Assembly (NCBI GenBank): GCA_963669265.1
Contig: OY769916.1
Location: 2,542,001 to 2,606,000 of the forward strand
Length of the DNA stretch: 64,000 bases
Source: SZUA-547 sp963669265
Lineage (GTDB): Bacteria; Pseudomonadota; Alphaproteobacteria; Rhodobacterales; Rhodobacteraceae
Direction: 5' to 3'
The notes under the pieces are model-generated. The model did not search any database and had not been told where the DNA came from. It worked only from the letters and a program-made list of their open reading frames with translations. Within the stretch, counting starts at the first letter, position 1. Every line of letters starts with the position of its first letter. Below are positions 16,681-24,651 of the stretch, one piece after another. A program made the position numbers and the translations under genes.

Positions 16681-17553
16681 ATGTCCCGCGCCGCGGACTT
16701 GATCACCACTTCATTGGCCCCAGCAATTTGGGGCAGCACCTACATCGTGACGACCGAGTATCTGCCCGATGGATATCCGGTGACCGCCGCGATGCTCCGA
16801 GCCCTTCCGGCCGGCGTCATCCTTCTTCTGATCGTCCGTAGGTTTCCCGAGAGATCTTGGTGGCTCAAGGTCACGGTCCTGGGTGCGCTGAACTTTTCGA
16901 TCTTCTGGGCACTGTTGTTCGTTGCGGCCTACCGATTGCCTGGTGGCGTGGCGGCGACTGTCGGCGCTGTCCAGCCTCTGATCGTCATTTTTCTCGCGCA
17001 CGCGGTTCTAAAGACTTCAATTCAAGCCATCGCTGTATTCGCTGCGTTCTCCGGTGTCGGGGGTGTGGCGCTATTGGTTCTCACGGCTGGTGCAGCGCTG
17101 GATCCTCTCGGAGTCGCGGCCGGATTTGGCGGTGCGGCGTCGATGGCCGCGGGCACCGTCTTGAGCAAGAAATGGCAGCATGACGCGACACCGCTGACTT
17201 TCACGGCGTGGCAGCTCACGGCGGGTGGACTGCTGCTGCTGCCGTTAGCAACTTGGATTGAGCCGCCGCTGCCTGAACTAAACGCGTCGAACGCGCTCGG
17301 GTTTCTTTATCTCGGTCTCATCGGCGCAGCCCTCACCTACTTCCTGTGGTTCCGGGGCGTCCGCCGGATCGAACCATCTACGGTATCCGCGCTCGGTTTC
17401 CTGAGTCCGGCGACAGCGCTGCTGCTCGGCTGGGGGGTCCTCGGCCAAGATCTCAGCTCAGCACAATTGCTTGGCTTGGCGATTATCCTCACGAGCATCT
17501 GGATCATTCAGGATGCTGGCCGCTCAGCACGGCCCGTGAATTCCTCAACCTAA
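16681..17553 (+). CDS. EamA-family (DMT) transporter
   Basis: This 290-residue inner-membrane protein has about ten helices and two EamA repeats (about 5-135 and 150-280), typical of RhaT/YdcZ-type drug/metabolite exporters. The N terminus APAIWGSTYIVTTEYLP is the usual first-helix signature, and WFRGVRRIEPSTVSALGFLSP marks the second repeat. The ribosome site GGAG is at 16671-16674. It is first of a two-gene unit with the NAD(P)-binding protein at 17577 and is under the divergent MarR regulator. The natural substrate is unknown; efflux of a toxic aromatic or a metabolite is plausible. Confidence 0.92.
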   Translation: MSRAADLITTSLAPAIWGSTYIVTTEYLPDGYPVTAAMLRALPAGVILLLIVRRFPERSWWLKVTVLGALNFSIFWALLFVAAYRLPGGVAATVGAVQPLIVIFLAHAVLKTSIQAIAVFAAFSGVGGVALLVLTAGAALDPLGVAAGFGGAASMAAGTVLSKKWQHDATPLTFTAWQLTAGGLLLLPLATWIEPPLPELNASNALGFLYLGLIGAALTYFLWFRGVRRIEPSTVSALGFLSPATALLLGWGVLGQDLSSAQLLGLAIILTSIWIIQDAGRSARPVNSST

Positions 17554-17576
17554 TAGTCCCCAAAGGGAGACGAAAA

Positions 17577-18218
17577 ATGAAGATCATCATATTTGGCGCT
17601 CGCGGTGACGTGGGAAGCCGCGTCGTGCAAGAGGCTCTTTCTCGCGGACATCAGGTCACTGAGATTGTTCGAAGCGAGACGCAGATGGAGGACTTCGTGA
17701 ATACTGTGAACGTCCGAGTTTGCGACGTCGGGAACACGGATGAGGTAGCGAACTTGATGGTCGGGCACGATTTGGCGATCAGCGTGGTGCGTCCGCCGGA
17801 AGGCGAGGAACTCGCGCTTGTGAAGCTCACTCGATCGGTGCTCGAAGCGGCCGAGCAGTCACAAACGCGCGTGCTCATTGTCGGCGGCGCCGCGAGCCTA
17901 AGAATCCCGGACGGTAGCGGAAACACCGTGCTGACAGCGCCCGGTTTCCTGCCAGAATCTGTCGTACCGATCGCCCGCGCCTGCCAAGCGCAATACGATC
18001 TCGTGTCTGTAGAAACCCGCGTGGATTGGTCGTATCTCTGCCCGCCAGCGATGCTGAGGCCTGGCGATCGAACAGGCATCTACCGCGTCGGCGGCGACGC
18101 GCTTTTGTTAAACTCGGACGGCGAGTCTGCAATCTCTATGGAGGATTTCGCGGTGGCTCTACTCGATGAGGCGGAAAAGCCCAATCATCAGCAGGCCAGA
18201 TTCACCGTAGCCTCATAA
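17577..18218 (+). CDS. NAD(P)H-binding, NmrA/SDR_a5-like protein
   Basis: This 213-residue protein has a Rossmann nucleotide-binding start (MKIIIFGARGDVGSRVVQEAL with GxxGxxG) and the short form typical of atypical SDRs such as YwnB. The classical YxxxK motif is not evident, so it may sense NAD(P)H or act as a reductase on an unknown substrate. The start ATG at 17577 has GGGAG upstream and lies 23 bp after the EamA stop. It is followed by the dtd-dioxygenase pair on the other strand. The last 30 bp recur at 5088-5117, where the rest of the gene is missing. Confidence 0.82.
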   Translation: MKIIIFGARGDVGSRVVQEALSRGHQVTEIVRSETQMEDFVNTVNVRVCDVGNTDEVANLMVGHDLAISVVRPPEGEELALVKLTRSVLEAAEQSQTRVLIVGGAASLRIPDGSGNTVLTAPGFLPESVVPIARACQAQYDLVSVETRVDWSYLCPPAMLRPGDRTGIYRVGGDALLLNSDGESAISMEDFAVALLDEAEKPNHQQARFTVAS

Positions 18219-18414
18219 CTCTCATGTCGGCGAAAGGGGTTTGAGCCAATGCCAGGGCTCTACGGCTCCACGTCCTCGTCATGCATGTGCAATTGGGGCG
18301 GCCGCTAGCCGGCCCACCCCACCCCATCGACGGGTTTCTATTGGTTCAAAGGACAAACCGCTCGAGGTCCGACCTCGATGGAAGGGCTTACAGATCTCTT
18401 AGAAGGACAAACTT

Positions 18415-19017
18415 CTACGCCACCACGACATCGAACACGTATCTTGGGGGTGGTCCTGGTTCCTCAAGTGCTATGAGGGCGGCGGGATCGCTCGCGCGTT
18501 TCAGCAAGCCGTCACGTTCGTTGTCAGGCTCGCCGGGAAAATACATCTGTGTCGTCAGCGCTGACCCGCCGTTCCCACGCACCTTGACGTGGATGTGACG
18601 GGTACGTCCGGGGTAGAGTCCAGGCCGCGACGTTCGAAATCGATAGCCGCCCGAGGCGTCAGTGCGCGCCGCTCCGTAGCCCTGAAAACCCGGGAGGGTC
18701 TGCTTGCCGACATGGGCGTAGACGCCATTTGAGTCGCAGTGCCAGATCTCGATTTCACCGCCCGTGAGAGGCTCGCCCTTGGTGTTGAAAAGCCGACCGA
18801 CCATCTCGATAACCTCTCCGGGCGTCTTCTGACCATTGAAGACTGTCAGATCCGCGTCGCTGTCCGTTGGAATTCGCCGTGGATAAAAGGGACCTTCTGA
18901 CTGACGCGGCGTGATCGTCAGTGCCCTCGCTGGCCCGGATATGGCCGCGCTGAGGATAAGCGTTGGCGCGGCGAGGACGAACTTGCGCCGTTCAGCATTC
19001 GATCTGTCATGGGCCAT
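18415..19017 (-). CDS. Tat-exported intradiol ring-cleavage dioxygenase-like protein, copy 2
   Basis: This 200-residue paralogue of 5314-5916 has the same length and all four iron ligands (Tyr100, Tyr135, His141, His143). The twin-arginine leader is kept, with ALTIT after the likely cleavage site. Differences cluster in surface segments and the last 30 residues, consistent with both copies being maintained. The start MAHDRSNAERR at 19017 is preferred over longer frames. The second position here, beside the MarR/EamA/NAD(P)-binding cassette, hints at a role in an aromatic or phenolic stress response, which is inference from context. Confidence 0.87.
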   Translation of the reverse strand: MAHDRSNAERRKFVLAAPTLILSAAISGPARALTITPRQSEGPFYPRRIPTDSDADLTVFNGQKTPGEVIEMVGRLFNTKGEPLTGGEIEIWHCDSNGVYAHVGKQTLPGFQGYGAARTDASGGYRFRTSRPGLYPGRTRHIHVKVRGNGGSALTTQMYFPGEPDNERDGLLKRASDPAALIALEEPGPPPRYVFDVVVA

Positions 19018-19143
19018 CAGTTCCTCTCAATCGGTACATATTCAACGCGATTGAATGTAGCGCGATTGGAGCAAAGAAAGACCGGTGTGGTCTGCGGCTG
19101 CCGAGAATGTGATCAGGGACCATCCAGACACCTGAAGGACTCA

Positions 19144-19587
19144 TCACCTCTGCTCTGTATCGAGCCAGATCGTCACTGGCCCGTCGCTCACGAGCGACAC
19201 CTTCATGTCCGCGCCGAAGCTGCCGCTGGCCACAGGGACGTCGTGTCCGCGCACCTGGGCCATGAAGTACTCGTAGAGACGCTCACCGTCCTCGGGAGTC
19301 GCCGCTGTGGAAAAGCCCGGCCGATTTCCCTTTGCCTCGGCCGCCAGGGTGAACTGGCTGACGACCAGGGCCGAGCCGCCGGTGTCTTGAACCGAGCGAT
19401 TCATGCGGCCGTTCTCGTCTCTGAAGATGCGCAACTTCACGACCTTTCGGGCAAGCCATTCGCTCTCAGCCTCGGTGTCGCCGCGCATCGAACAGACGAA
19501 CACGACGAGGCCCGGCCCGATTTCGCCAACGGTCTCGCCGTCGATAGTGACGGATGCACCGGAAGCTCTTTGAATGAGTGCACGCAT
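19144..19587 (-). CDS. dtd: D-aminoacyl-tRNA deacylase, copy 2
   Basis: This 147-residue paralogue of the dtd at 6042-6485 has intact SQFTLA and the Gly-Pro chiral-filter motif in SDGPVTIW. I chose the start at 19587 (MRALIQRA) because it aligns with copy 1; a longer frame to 19662 has no conserved leader. The downstream dioxygenase starts 126 bp after its stop, the same spacing as in copy 1. Two dtd genes within 13 kb in accessory DNA suggest that extra D-aminoacyl-tRNA clearing was selected, or that the module moves as a unit. Confidence 0.92.
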   Translation of the reverse strand: MRALIQRASGASVTIDGETVGEIGPGLVVFVCSMRGDTEAESEWLARKVVKLRIFRDENGRMNRSVQDTGGSALVVSQFTLAAEAKGNRPGFSTAATPEDGERLYEYFMAQVRGHDVPVASGSFGADMKVSLVSDGPVTIWLDTEQR

Positions 19588-19811
19588 GCCGACGTCTCCC
19601 CACAAAAATCTTTGGTATCGCCTTATCAACGCGGTCTGAGGGCCAGTTTTAACGTAGCGCACGGCGGAGCATAGGCCGACGATGCACTGACAATTAATTG
19701 GCCCAATCAGATCAAGCTGGCCAGAACTTTATGGTTTGTCGCGAGCCCAAACGGCCGTTCAATCTGTTGTAACGAAACACTTATTCACGACAAGAAGGCT
19801 TAGGCGCTCAT

Positions 19812-20165
19812 TCATTCAGCAAGGGAAACCTGAATGACCATCAAGTCGATGTCTTCGTTGGAATTGTTTACGAGGCCGTGTTGCCCATTAGGCCGGTTCA
19901 GGATCATATCACCCTGTTTCACGATCATCGCCTCGCCGTCAATTGTCATCTCAGCTTGGCCACTCAGAACAATATAAATCTCTTCGTTGTTGCCGTGTTT
20001 GTGGTATCCAATTGTGGACTTAGGAGGTACGATCACTCTATCAATGAAATCTATATTGCTTTTGAATTCTGTTTTATTCCAAATCTCATACAAGCTTACT
20101 GGACCAACACCTCCATGTGAGCTTTGCTGAACTCTTTTCTCGGTTTCCAAATAATTTCGGATCAT
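19812..20165 (-). CDS. small cupin-domain protein
   Basis: This 117-residue single cupin barrel has motif 1 at about 55-72 (GYHKHGNNEEIYIVLSG, with two His and one Glu as metal ligands) and a motif 2-like HGLVNNS with one His near 96. Such small cupins can be isomerases, oxygenases or ligand sensors; nothing here sets the substrate. Base composition is clearly lower in GC than its neighbours, a sign of separate origin. It is monocistronic. Confidence 0.85.
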   Translation of the reverse strand: MIRNYLETEKRVQQSSHGGVGPVSLYEIWNKTEFKSNIDFIDRVIVPPKSTIGYHKHGNNEEIYIVLSGQAEMTIDGEAMIVKQGDMILNRPNGQHGLVNNSNEDIDLMVIQVSLAE

Positions 20166-20292
20166 TAAGATATGCCTCGTGTCCGCTCGAGCTCATTGAG
20201 TGTCCAACGTATCTTTTCCGATGTACGCCCGCAATAAATCACGGAATCCGATGTCTTCCTTGACTATGTCGGCCAATGAATATCAGGGCGCG

Positions 20293-20613
20293 TCAAGAGG
20301 TCTTGTAGAACTTGCGGCGCGCTTCTTGCTCGATAGAAAGACGGAGTTCAAGATCGGCAAGCTTGCGCATCTCTTCTTTGCGCTCGGTCACATCAGAGGT
20401 GATTTTCAGTTTCATCTTTTGGGCGTCCGCCGCTTTTTTCAGCTCGATTTCGCGCGGCAGAACCCCCGCTTCGGCCATGATGCCTAGACCTGCGGAAACA
20501 ATGTCTCCACCAGCGCGCAGCTCGAGAGGTTTGCCCGCACCTTTCAAGTCATCCAACTGACCCTCGGCTATAGATTTTTGGATCTGGTGCTCTGCAAGGT
20601 CATGCCACTTCAT
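20293..20613 (-). CDS. DUF1992 (DnaJ-like DJC28 conserved region) protein
   Basis: This 106-residue protein matches DUF1992 from the first residues: the start WHDLAEHQIQKSIAEGQLDDLKGAGKPLEL is the domain signature. A predicted coiled coil follows (KKAADAQKMKLKITSDVTERKEEMRKL). The molecular function of the domain is not established. It is divergent from the MarR gene at 20713, and the gap contains a perfect palindrome, so the two may be co-regulated. Confidence 0.87.
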   Translation of the reverse strand: MKWHDLAEHQIQKSIAEGQLDDLKGAGKPLELRAGGDIVSAGLGIMAEAGVLPREIELKKAADAQKMKLKITSDVTERKEEMRKLADLELRLSIEQEARRKFYKTS

Positions 20614-20667
20614 GACACTTCTCCTATCAACATGTTCTGAGTTGTAGGTAGGTATAGCCCCTCAATA

Positions 20668-20684
20668 TGTCAACTGAGTTGACA
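20668..20684. promoter_or_regulatory. 17-bp palindrome, probable MarR-type operator
   Basis: TGTCAACTGAGTTGACA is a perfect palindrome with one central base, 29 bp before the MarR start codon and 55 bp before the DUF1992 start. Its position between divergent genes and its length fit a MarR dimer site. Confidence 0.7.
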
Positions 20685-20712
20685 AATTAAAGAATTCATA
20701 CAAGCTTAGCTT

Positions 20713-21171
20713 ATGTCAGAGCACGACCTTTCCCCCGCCGAGAAACTCTACGCTGGTGTCCAGCTAGTGCGCCCGCTTCTGCGCAACATCACATCTCGCG
20801 TTGAAGCGGACTTGGCCGGTACAGGCATATCCGTCGGCCAGCGCGCTATTCTGGAAGTCTTGCTCGTGGCTGAGCAAGCGACGGCACCCGAAATCACCAA
20901 GATACTTCAGGTCAAACGTCAATTTGTCGCCCGCGAGTTGAAGGAACTGACGCAAAACGTAATGGTTGAGACGGTGGAGAACCCAGGCCACCGCAGATCC
21001 GTTTTCTATCGCCTCAGCGAGAAGAGCCGTAAGATCATCTCGGAAATTCGCCGTCGTGAAACCGTTCAATTTACCGAGTTTGCCAACAAATTTACCCCAG
21101 CGGAAATTGACGCCTTTTTTCGGGTTCAAAAAGCCCTGAATGATGCGTTGTCCGAAAAAACTGCGAGCTAA
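20713..21171 (+). CDS. MarR-family transcriptional regulator
   Basis: This 152-residue winged-helix regulator has APEITKILQVKRQFVARELKEL as HTH and VENPGHRRSVFYRLSEKS as wing. It differs from the MarR at 16109 in both recognition helix and predicted operator. The palindrome immediately upstream suggests autoregulation. A serine hydrolase gene follows on the same strand after 75 bp, so the two may form a unit. Confidence 0.9.
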   Translation: MSEHDLSPAEKLYAGVQLVRPLLRNITSRVEADLAGTGISVGQRAILEVLLVAEQATAPEITKILQVKRQFVARELKELTQNVMVETVENPGHRRSVFYRLSEKSRKIISEIRRRETVQFTEFANKFTPAEIDAFFRVQKALNDALSEKTAS

Positions 21172-21246
21172 ATTGAGGCGTATAGCGGTGAACGACGAAG
21201 ACGAGCGCAAATTGATACTGCGAGAGGGATCGCGGACCTTCCTGAA

Positions 21247-22197
21247 ATGATTGATCAGGAGACCCATACCCATTGGATTGCGTCATCCGGCCGCGAAGGT
21301 AGCATGGGTGCCGCAGACGCCATTTTCCCTTACTGGAGCTTCACTAAAACGGCGATCTCGATCAGCGCGCTAAAACTGGTAGAGGCTGGGGCGCTGGATT
21401 TGGAGGCTCTGCTGAACGGGCAACCGTATAACCTTCGCCACCTTCTCGCCCACACCTCCGGTCTCCCCGACTATGCGCAACTCGATGAGTATCACGCCGC
21501 AGTCGCTCGAAGGGACGCCCCCTGGTCCCGCGAAAAGCTCCTCAGAGTGACTTTGAAAAGGGGTTTGCTGTTCGAGCCGGAGGACGGCTGGTCCTATTCA
21601 AATATCGGCTACATGTTTGTCCGCGAGTTGATCGAGACGGCGACGGGGAAGCCGCTTGGAAACGTAATATCCGATCTGATTTGTATGCCTTTGGGTCTGG
21701 CGAGCATCGAGTTTTCGGAAACGAGAGAACAGTTTGCACGGCTTCATTGGGATGCTGCGGCGGACTACGACCCTCGGTGGGTCTATCATGGCTGCCTGAC
21801 AGGGACGGTTTCGGATGCCTCACGCTTACTGCACGCTCTTTTTTCGGGTGACTTGCTGCGATCCAAGTCGCTCGAGCAAATGCTGTCAAGACGACCGCTC
21901 GGCGGTCCTCTACCCGGTCGGCCTTGGACAAGATGCGGATACGCCCTTGGTCTGATGACTGGCGCTATGAAAGGAGTGGGAGAGGCGATAGGGCACTCAG
22001 GAGGAGGGCCATTCAGCGTGAATGCCGTCTACCATTTTCCTAACGCGTCCGATCCCATCACAGTTGCTAGCTTTACAGACGGATCGAACGAAGGAATTGC
22101 GGAATACAAAGCCGCAGAAGTCGCTTGGCGTCGACGAAGATTTCTTCCGGGTGCTGTTGAAGCACTCGAAAATCGAGCTTGGTCGAAATTCTCATAA
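21247..22197 (+). CDS. serine hydrolase, beta-lactamase/class C PBP family
   Basis: This 316-residue protein has all three motifs of the serine beta-lactamase fold: SxxK as SFTK (Ser31-Lys34), YxN as YSN in DGWSYSNIGYMF, and HSGG in place of KTG. These mark esterase, D-aminopeptidase or transpeptidase-like enzymes as well as lactamases. No signal peptide is visible, and the SxxK lies unusually close to the N terminus; the upstream frame is open back to the MarR stop without a good start, so the N terminus may have been eroded. The C-terminal 20 residues are atypical. The substrate cannot be assigned. Confidence 0.82.
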   Translation: MIDQETHTHWIASSGREGSMGAADAIFPYWSFTKTAISISALKLVEAGALDLEALLNGQPYNLRHLLAHTSGLPDYAQLDEYHAAVARRDAPWSREKLLRVTLKRGLLFEPEDGWSYSNIGYMFVRELIETATGKPLGNVISDLICMPLGLASIEFSETREQFARLHWDAAADYDPRWVYHGCLTGTVSDASRLLHALFSGDLLRSKSLEQMLSRRPLGGPLPGRPWTRCGYALGLMTGAMKGVGEAIGHSGGGPFSVNAVYHFPNASDPITVASFTDGSNEGIAEYKAAEVAWRRRRFLPGAVEALENRAWSKFS

Positions 22198-22214
22198 AAC
22201 GACCCGAAGCGCAG

Positions 22215-22460
22215 GTCTTCAGCAGCGTGGGTGATGGTGCCTGGGTCCCACGGGCGATGCGTGCGCCGCGTTGGCAGGTTTCGCGTAACACTGAAGGCCA
22301 GCAGTATCGTCTCAACGCCTATCGGGTGCTGCTGACCAGGGCGCGCGCCGGCCTGGCGATCTACGTTCCGCGTGGAGACGACGACGATCCGACAAGGCCG
22401 CCCGTGGAGTTCGACGCAATCTACGACGCGCTCGTCGCCAGTGGTTGCGCGGCGCTTTGA
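22215..22460 (+). pseudogene. DUF2075 helicase-like gene, 3' remnant
   Basis: An open frame ends at 22460 with the C-terminal signature of DUF2075 (schlafen-type DNA/RNA helicase) proteins: LNAYRVLLTRARAGLAIYVP followed by a DDDDPTRPP stretch and a short helix. The preceding 700 residues expected for the family are absent; upstream sequence belongs to the serine hydrolase on the same strand. An apparent start at 22179 lies inside that gene and is probably not real. This is a deletion remnant, consistent with decay in this part of the island. Confidence 0.68.
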
Positions 22461-22669
22461 TTCGTTCTGACGGACGTCAACTCACAAGAAAATAGATGGC
22501 GGCCGGTGAGGCGGCCAAGAATCTTCTTGGCTCGAATTGGATAGCTTTGGACAGGCTATCTTCATGAAAAGTAATGGCTTTTCAAGGGGAGCGAATTGGG
22601 TCTTTGTCTCGACAGGTCTAGGCCCCGCGCCACTGCGGGAACCATGGCTGAACAGTAAGGAGCTAAGTG

Positions 22670-23371
22670 ATGAAACCTGATCTAGAGAAAGCACTGAGGT
22701 TCTTGATTTGGATGAACCCAGATAAGGAGATTCTACTGCGAGCTTATGGCGAGAACGGACCGATACAATCAGAAATTAGATTGTACGCCCCCAAACTCCG
22801 AGATCCCTTTGCAGAGCTCATTGCCCCGCTCAACTCGCCTGAACAGCAGTGCAATATTTTCTTCGATCCAAACTCTCCGATGTCGTGTGCTCGTTCGCGA
22901 AACGCCGCGAGTTGCAGCTTCGACCATATCACCCTGGGTCTCGAGCATACTTCAGCAAATCTTAGCTTAGAGGAGGTGCAGCGGAAAATCCTGCTCGACA
23001 TGCTCGATCCATTCCGACGCCCAAGGGGTCTACCCTTGCCGACGGCGCTTTGGAACACCGCTGACGGCTGCGAGATTCTATGGCGTACAACGGAAGATAT
23101 GGGCTTGGCGAAATCGCTCGATACAGCAAACTTGCTGGGGCGCCTCCTAACCAACGGCGATTTTTGTGCAGGCAACCGACGGTTCCTGCAATTGCCGTTC
23201 ACGGTCAGCTGGCCAGGCGAGGCCGGCGGGTCGCCCAAAAGGATCGAACCACCCCAACCCTTCAGCATGCGCGCACGACCCGCTGAGCACGACTGGTATG
23301 CGTTTCGGAGGTTAGTACCTAACGCCGACGAGTGGCTCGGAGAATACGATGACGAACCGACGACCGCCTGA
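22670..23371 (+). CDS. hypothetical protein with a primase-like stretch
   Basis: This 233-residue protein has its ATG at 22670, preceded by AAGGAG at 22657-22662. I do not recognise a family with confidence. The segment ALWNTADGCEILWRTTEDMG, then LLGRLLTNGDF and RRFLQLPFTVSWPGE, resembles the pattern seen in archaeo-eukaryotic-type primase or RepB-like proteins (a W/H-containing strand, a gene-dosage loop, then R..RLPG..NWP), which are often encoded next to island integrases. Acidic catalytic residues cannot be assigned, so activity is doubtful. It precedes the integrase gene by about 290 bp. Confidence 0.5.
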   Translation: MKPDLEKALRFLIWMNPDKEILLRAYGENGPIQSEIRLYAPKLRDPFAELIAPLNSPEQQCNIFFDPNSPMSCARSRNAASCSFDHITLGLEHTSANLSLEEVQRKILLDMLDPFRRPRGLPLPTALWNTADGCEILWRTTEDMGLAKSLDTANLLGRLLTNGDFCAGNRRFLQLPFTVSWPGEAGGSPKRIEPPQPFSMRARPAEHDWYAFRRLVPNADEWLGEYDDEPTTA

Positions 23372-23415
23372 CGGACCCCGCCCCATGAGCGGGTTTCAAC
23401 AGTTCCCCGGGGGAG

Positions 23416-23556
23416 GGCAATCCCGCTCTCGTCTGCGTCTCGCGGACATTTGGCCTCTATGAATCGACGCCTTTTAGGTGACGCAGAATCGAGGACGCTT
23501 GACGGGCCAAATGTAAACTGACACGGGCGATCGCCTTTACGTCAGCTCGCGCATGC
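23416..23556. repeat. Dispersed repeat A, copy 2
   Basis: Matches 1-141 without a gap. It lies between the primase-like gene and the integrase. GTTGGAT-type direct repeats follow at 23561-23588, similar to those at the left end of the island, and may be integrase arm sites. Confidence 0.75.
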
Positions 23557-23659
23557 TCGCGTTGGATGGTGTTGGCTGATGTTGGATAAGCATCTGATAT
23601 CACTAGTAATTTCATGAAATCATGCCTATCTTGAGTTGAGGCCAGAAGGAGGGCCTCAC

Positions 23660-24648
23660 ATGAATAGCTTACGATTGTCCAAGTCCGCCATTGAGGCGAT
23701 CCCGCATCCCGATGAAGGTCAGATTCTGTTCCGAGATACGACGCTCCGCGGCTTCGGCCTCCGGGTCGGGGCGCGGTCCAAAGTGTTCTTCGCTGAGGGT
23801 CAGGTGAACCGCCGAACTCGGCGCGTGACTTTGGGCAGGGCGGACGTTCTGAGCGTGGATCAAGCGCGCCGTCTGGCCCTGGCGGCGCTGTGCGACATGG
23901 CGACGGGCGTCGACCCAAACGTTGAAAAGCGCAAGGCCGCCCAAGAGGGTGTGACGCTGCAACAGGCCTTCGATCGGTTCTTCGCCGCGCGGGGCGCGCT
24001 GGTTCCCAGCACGGTGGACAGCTACAGCCGGACTCGTGATCTCTATCTCAGGGACTGGCGGCGTCGGCCGCTCACAGACATTACCCGACAGATGGTGTTG
24101 AAGCGCCATCGCAACATTGCCGAAGCGCATGGCCAGGTGACCGCCAACAACGTGATGCGCCATCTTCGGTCGGTCTACAATGTGACCGCCGCTGCGCATG
24201 ACGAATTTCCGCCCAATCCCGTCTCCATCCTCACCCAGGCGCGGGCATGGTATCCCGAACAGCGCCGCCGGCGCGCCGTGGCCGCGCACCAGCTACCAGC
24301 GTGGTGGGAGGCGGTGATGGATGAACCTGACCATTCTCGTGACTATCTGCTGATCGCGCTCTTCACCGGCATGCGGCGAGCGGAGATTGCCGGGATGCGC
24401 TGGGACTACGTTGATTTGGAGGAGCGGGCGCTTCACATCCCCCGGACCAAGAACGGCGACCCGCTGGATTTGCCGCTGTCGGACTTTCTGACCAATCTGC
24501 TGGACGCGCGACGCGCTAGGGCTGGCAATAACCCCTGGGTGTTCCCCAGCGCCAGCCGAACCGGGCACATCACTGAGACCAAGACATTCACGCGGAGGGT
24601 GAGCGCGCGCAGCGGCGTCGTCTTCACACTTCACGATCTGCGCCGCAC
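23660..24648 (+). pseudogene. P4-type tyrosine integrase, disrupted by IS3 copy 2
   Basis: This is a site-specific recombinase of the kind that integrates into tRNA genes. The ATG at 23660 follows AAGGAGG. Residues about 1-90 form the N-terminal arm-binding DUF4102 domain (DTTLRGFGLRVG, TLGRADVLSVDQAR), then a core-binding domain. The catalytic domain keeps the first Arg (FTGMRRAEIAGMRW), the Lys (PRTKNGD) and the HxxR box (HDLRR), but the IS begins immediately after that box. The second His and the nucleophilic Tyr are lost, and the frame stops seven bases into the IS. The island therefore cannot excise with its own enzyme. Confidence 0.9.
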
Positions 24649-24651
24649 TGT

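Larger units (their letters stand above)
18189..19589. repeat. 1.4-kb duplicated module, copy 2 (dioxygenase plus dtd)
   Basis: Colinear with 5088-6487 at an offset of about 13,101 bp. It has the same gene order and orientation and the same conserved spacers, including GCGGCCGCTAGCCGGCCCAC just past the upstream gene. Divergence is scattered across coding and non-coding parts, so the duplication is not recent. Confidence 0.9.
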
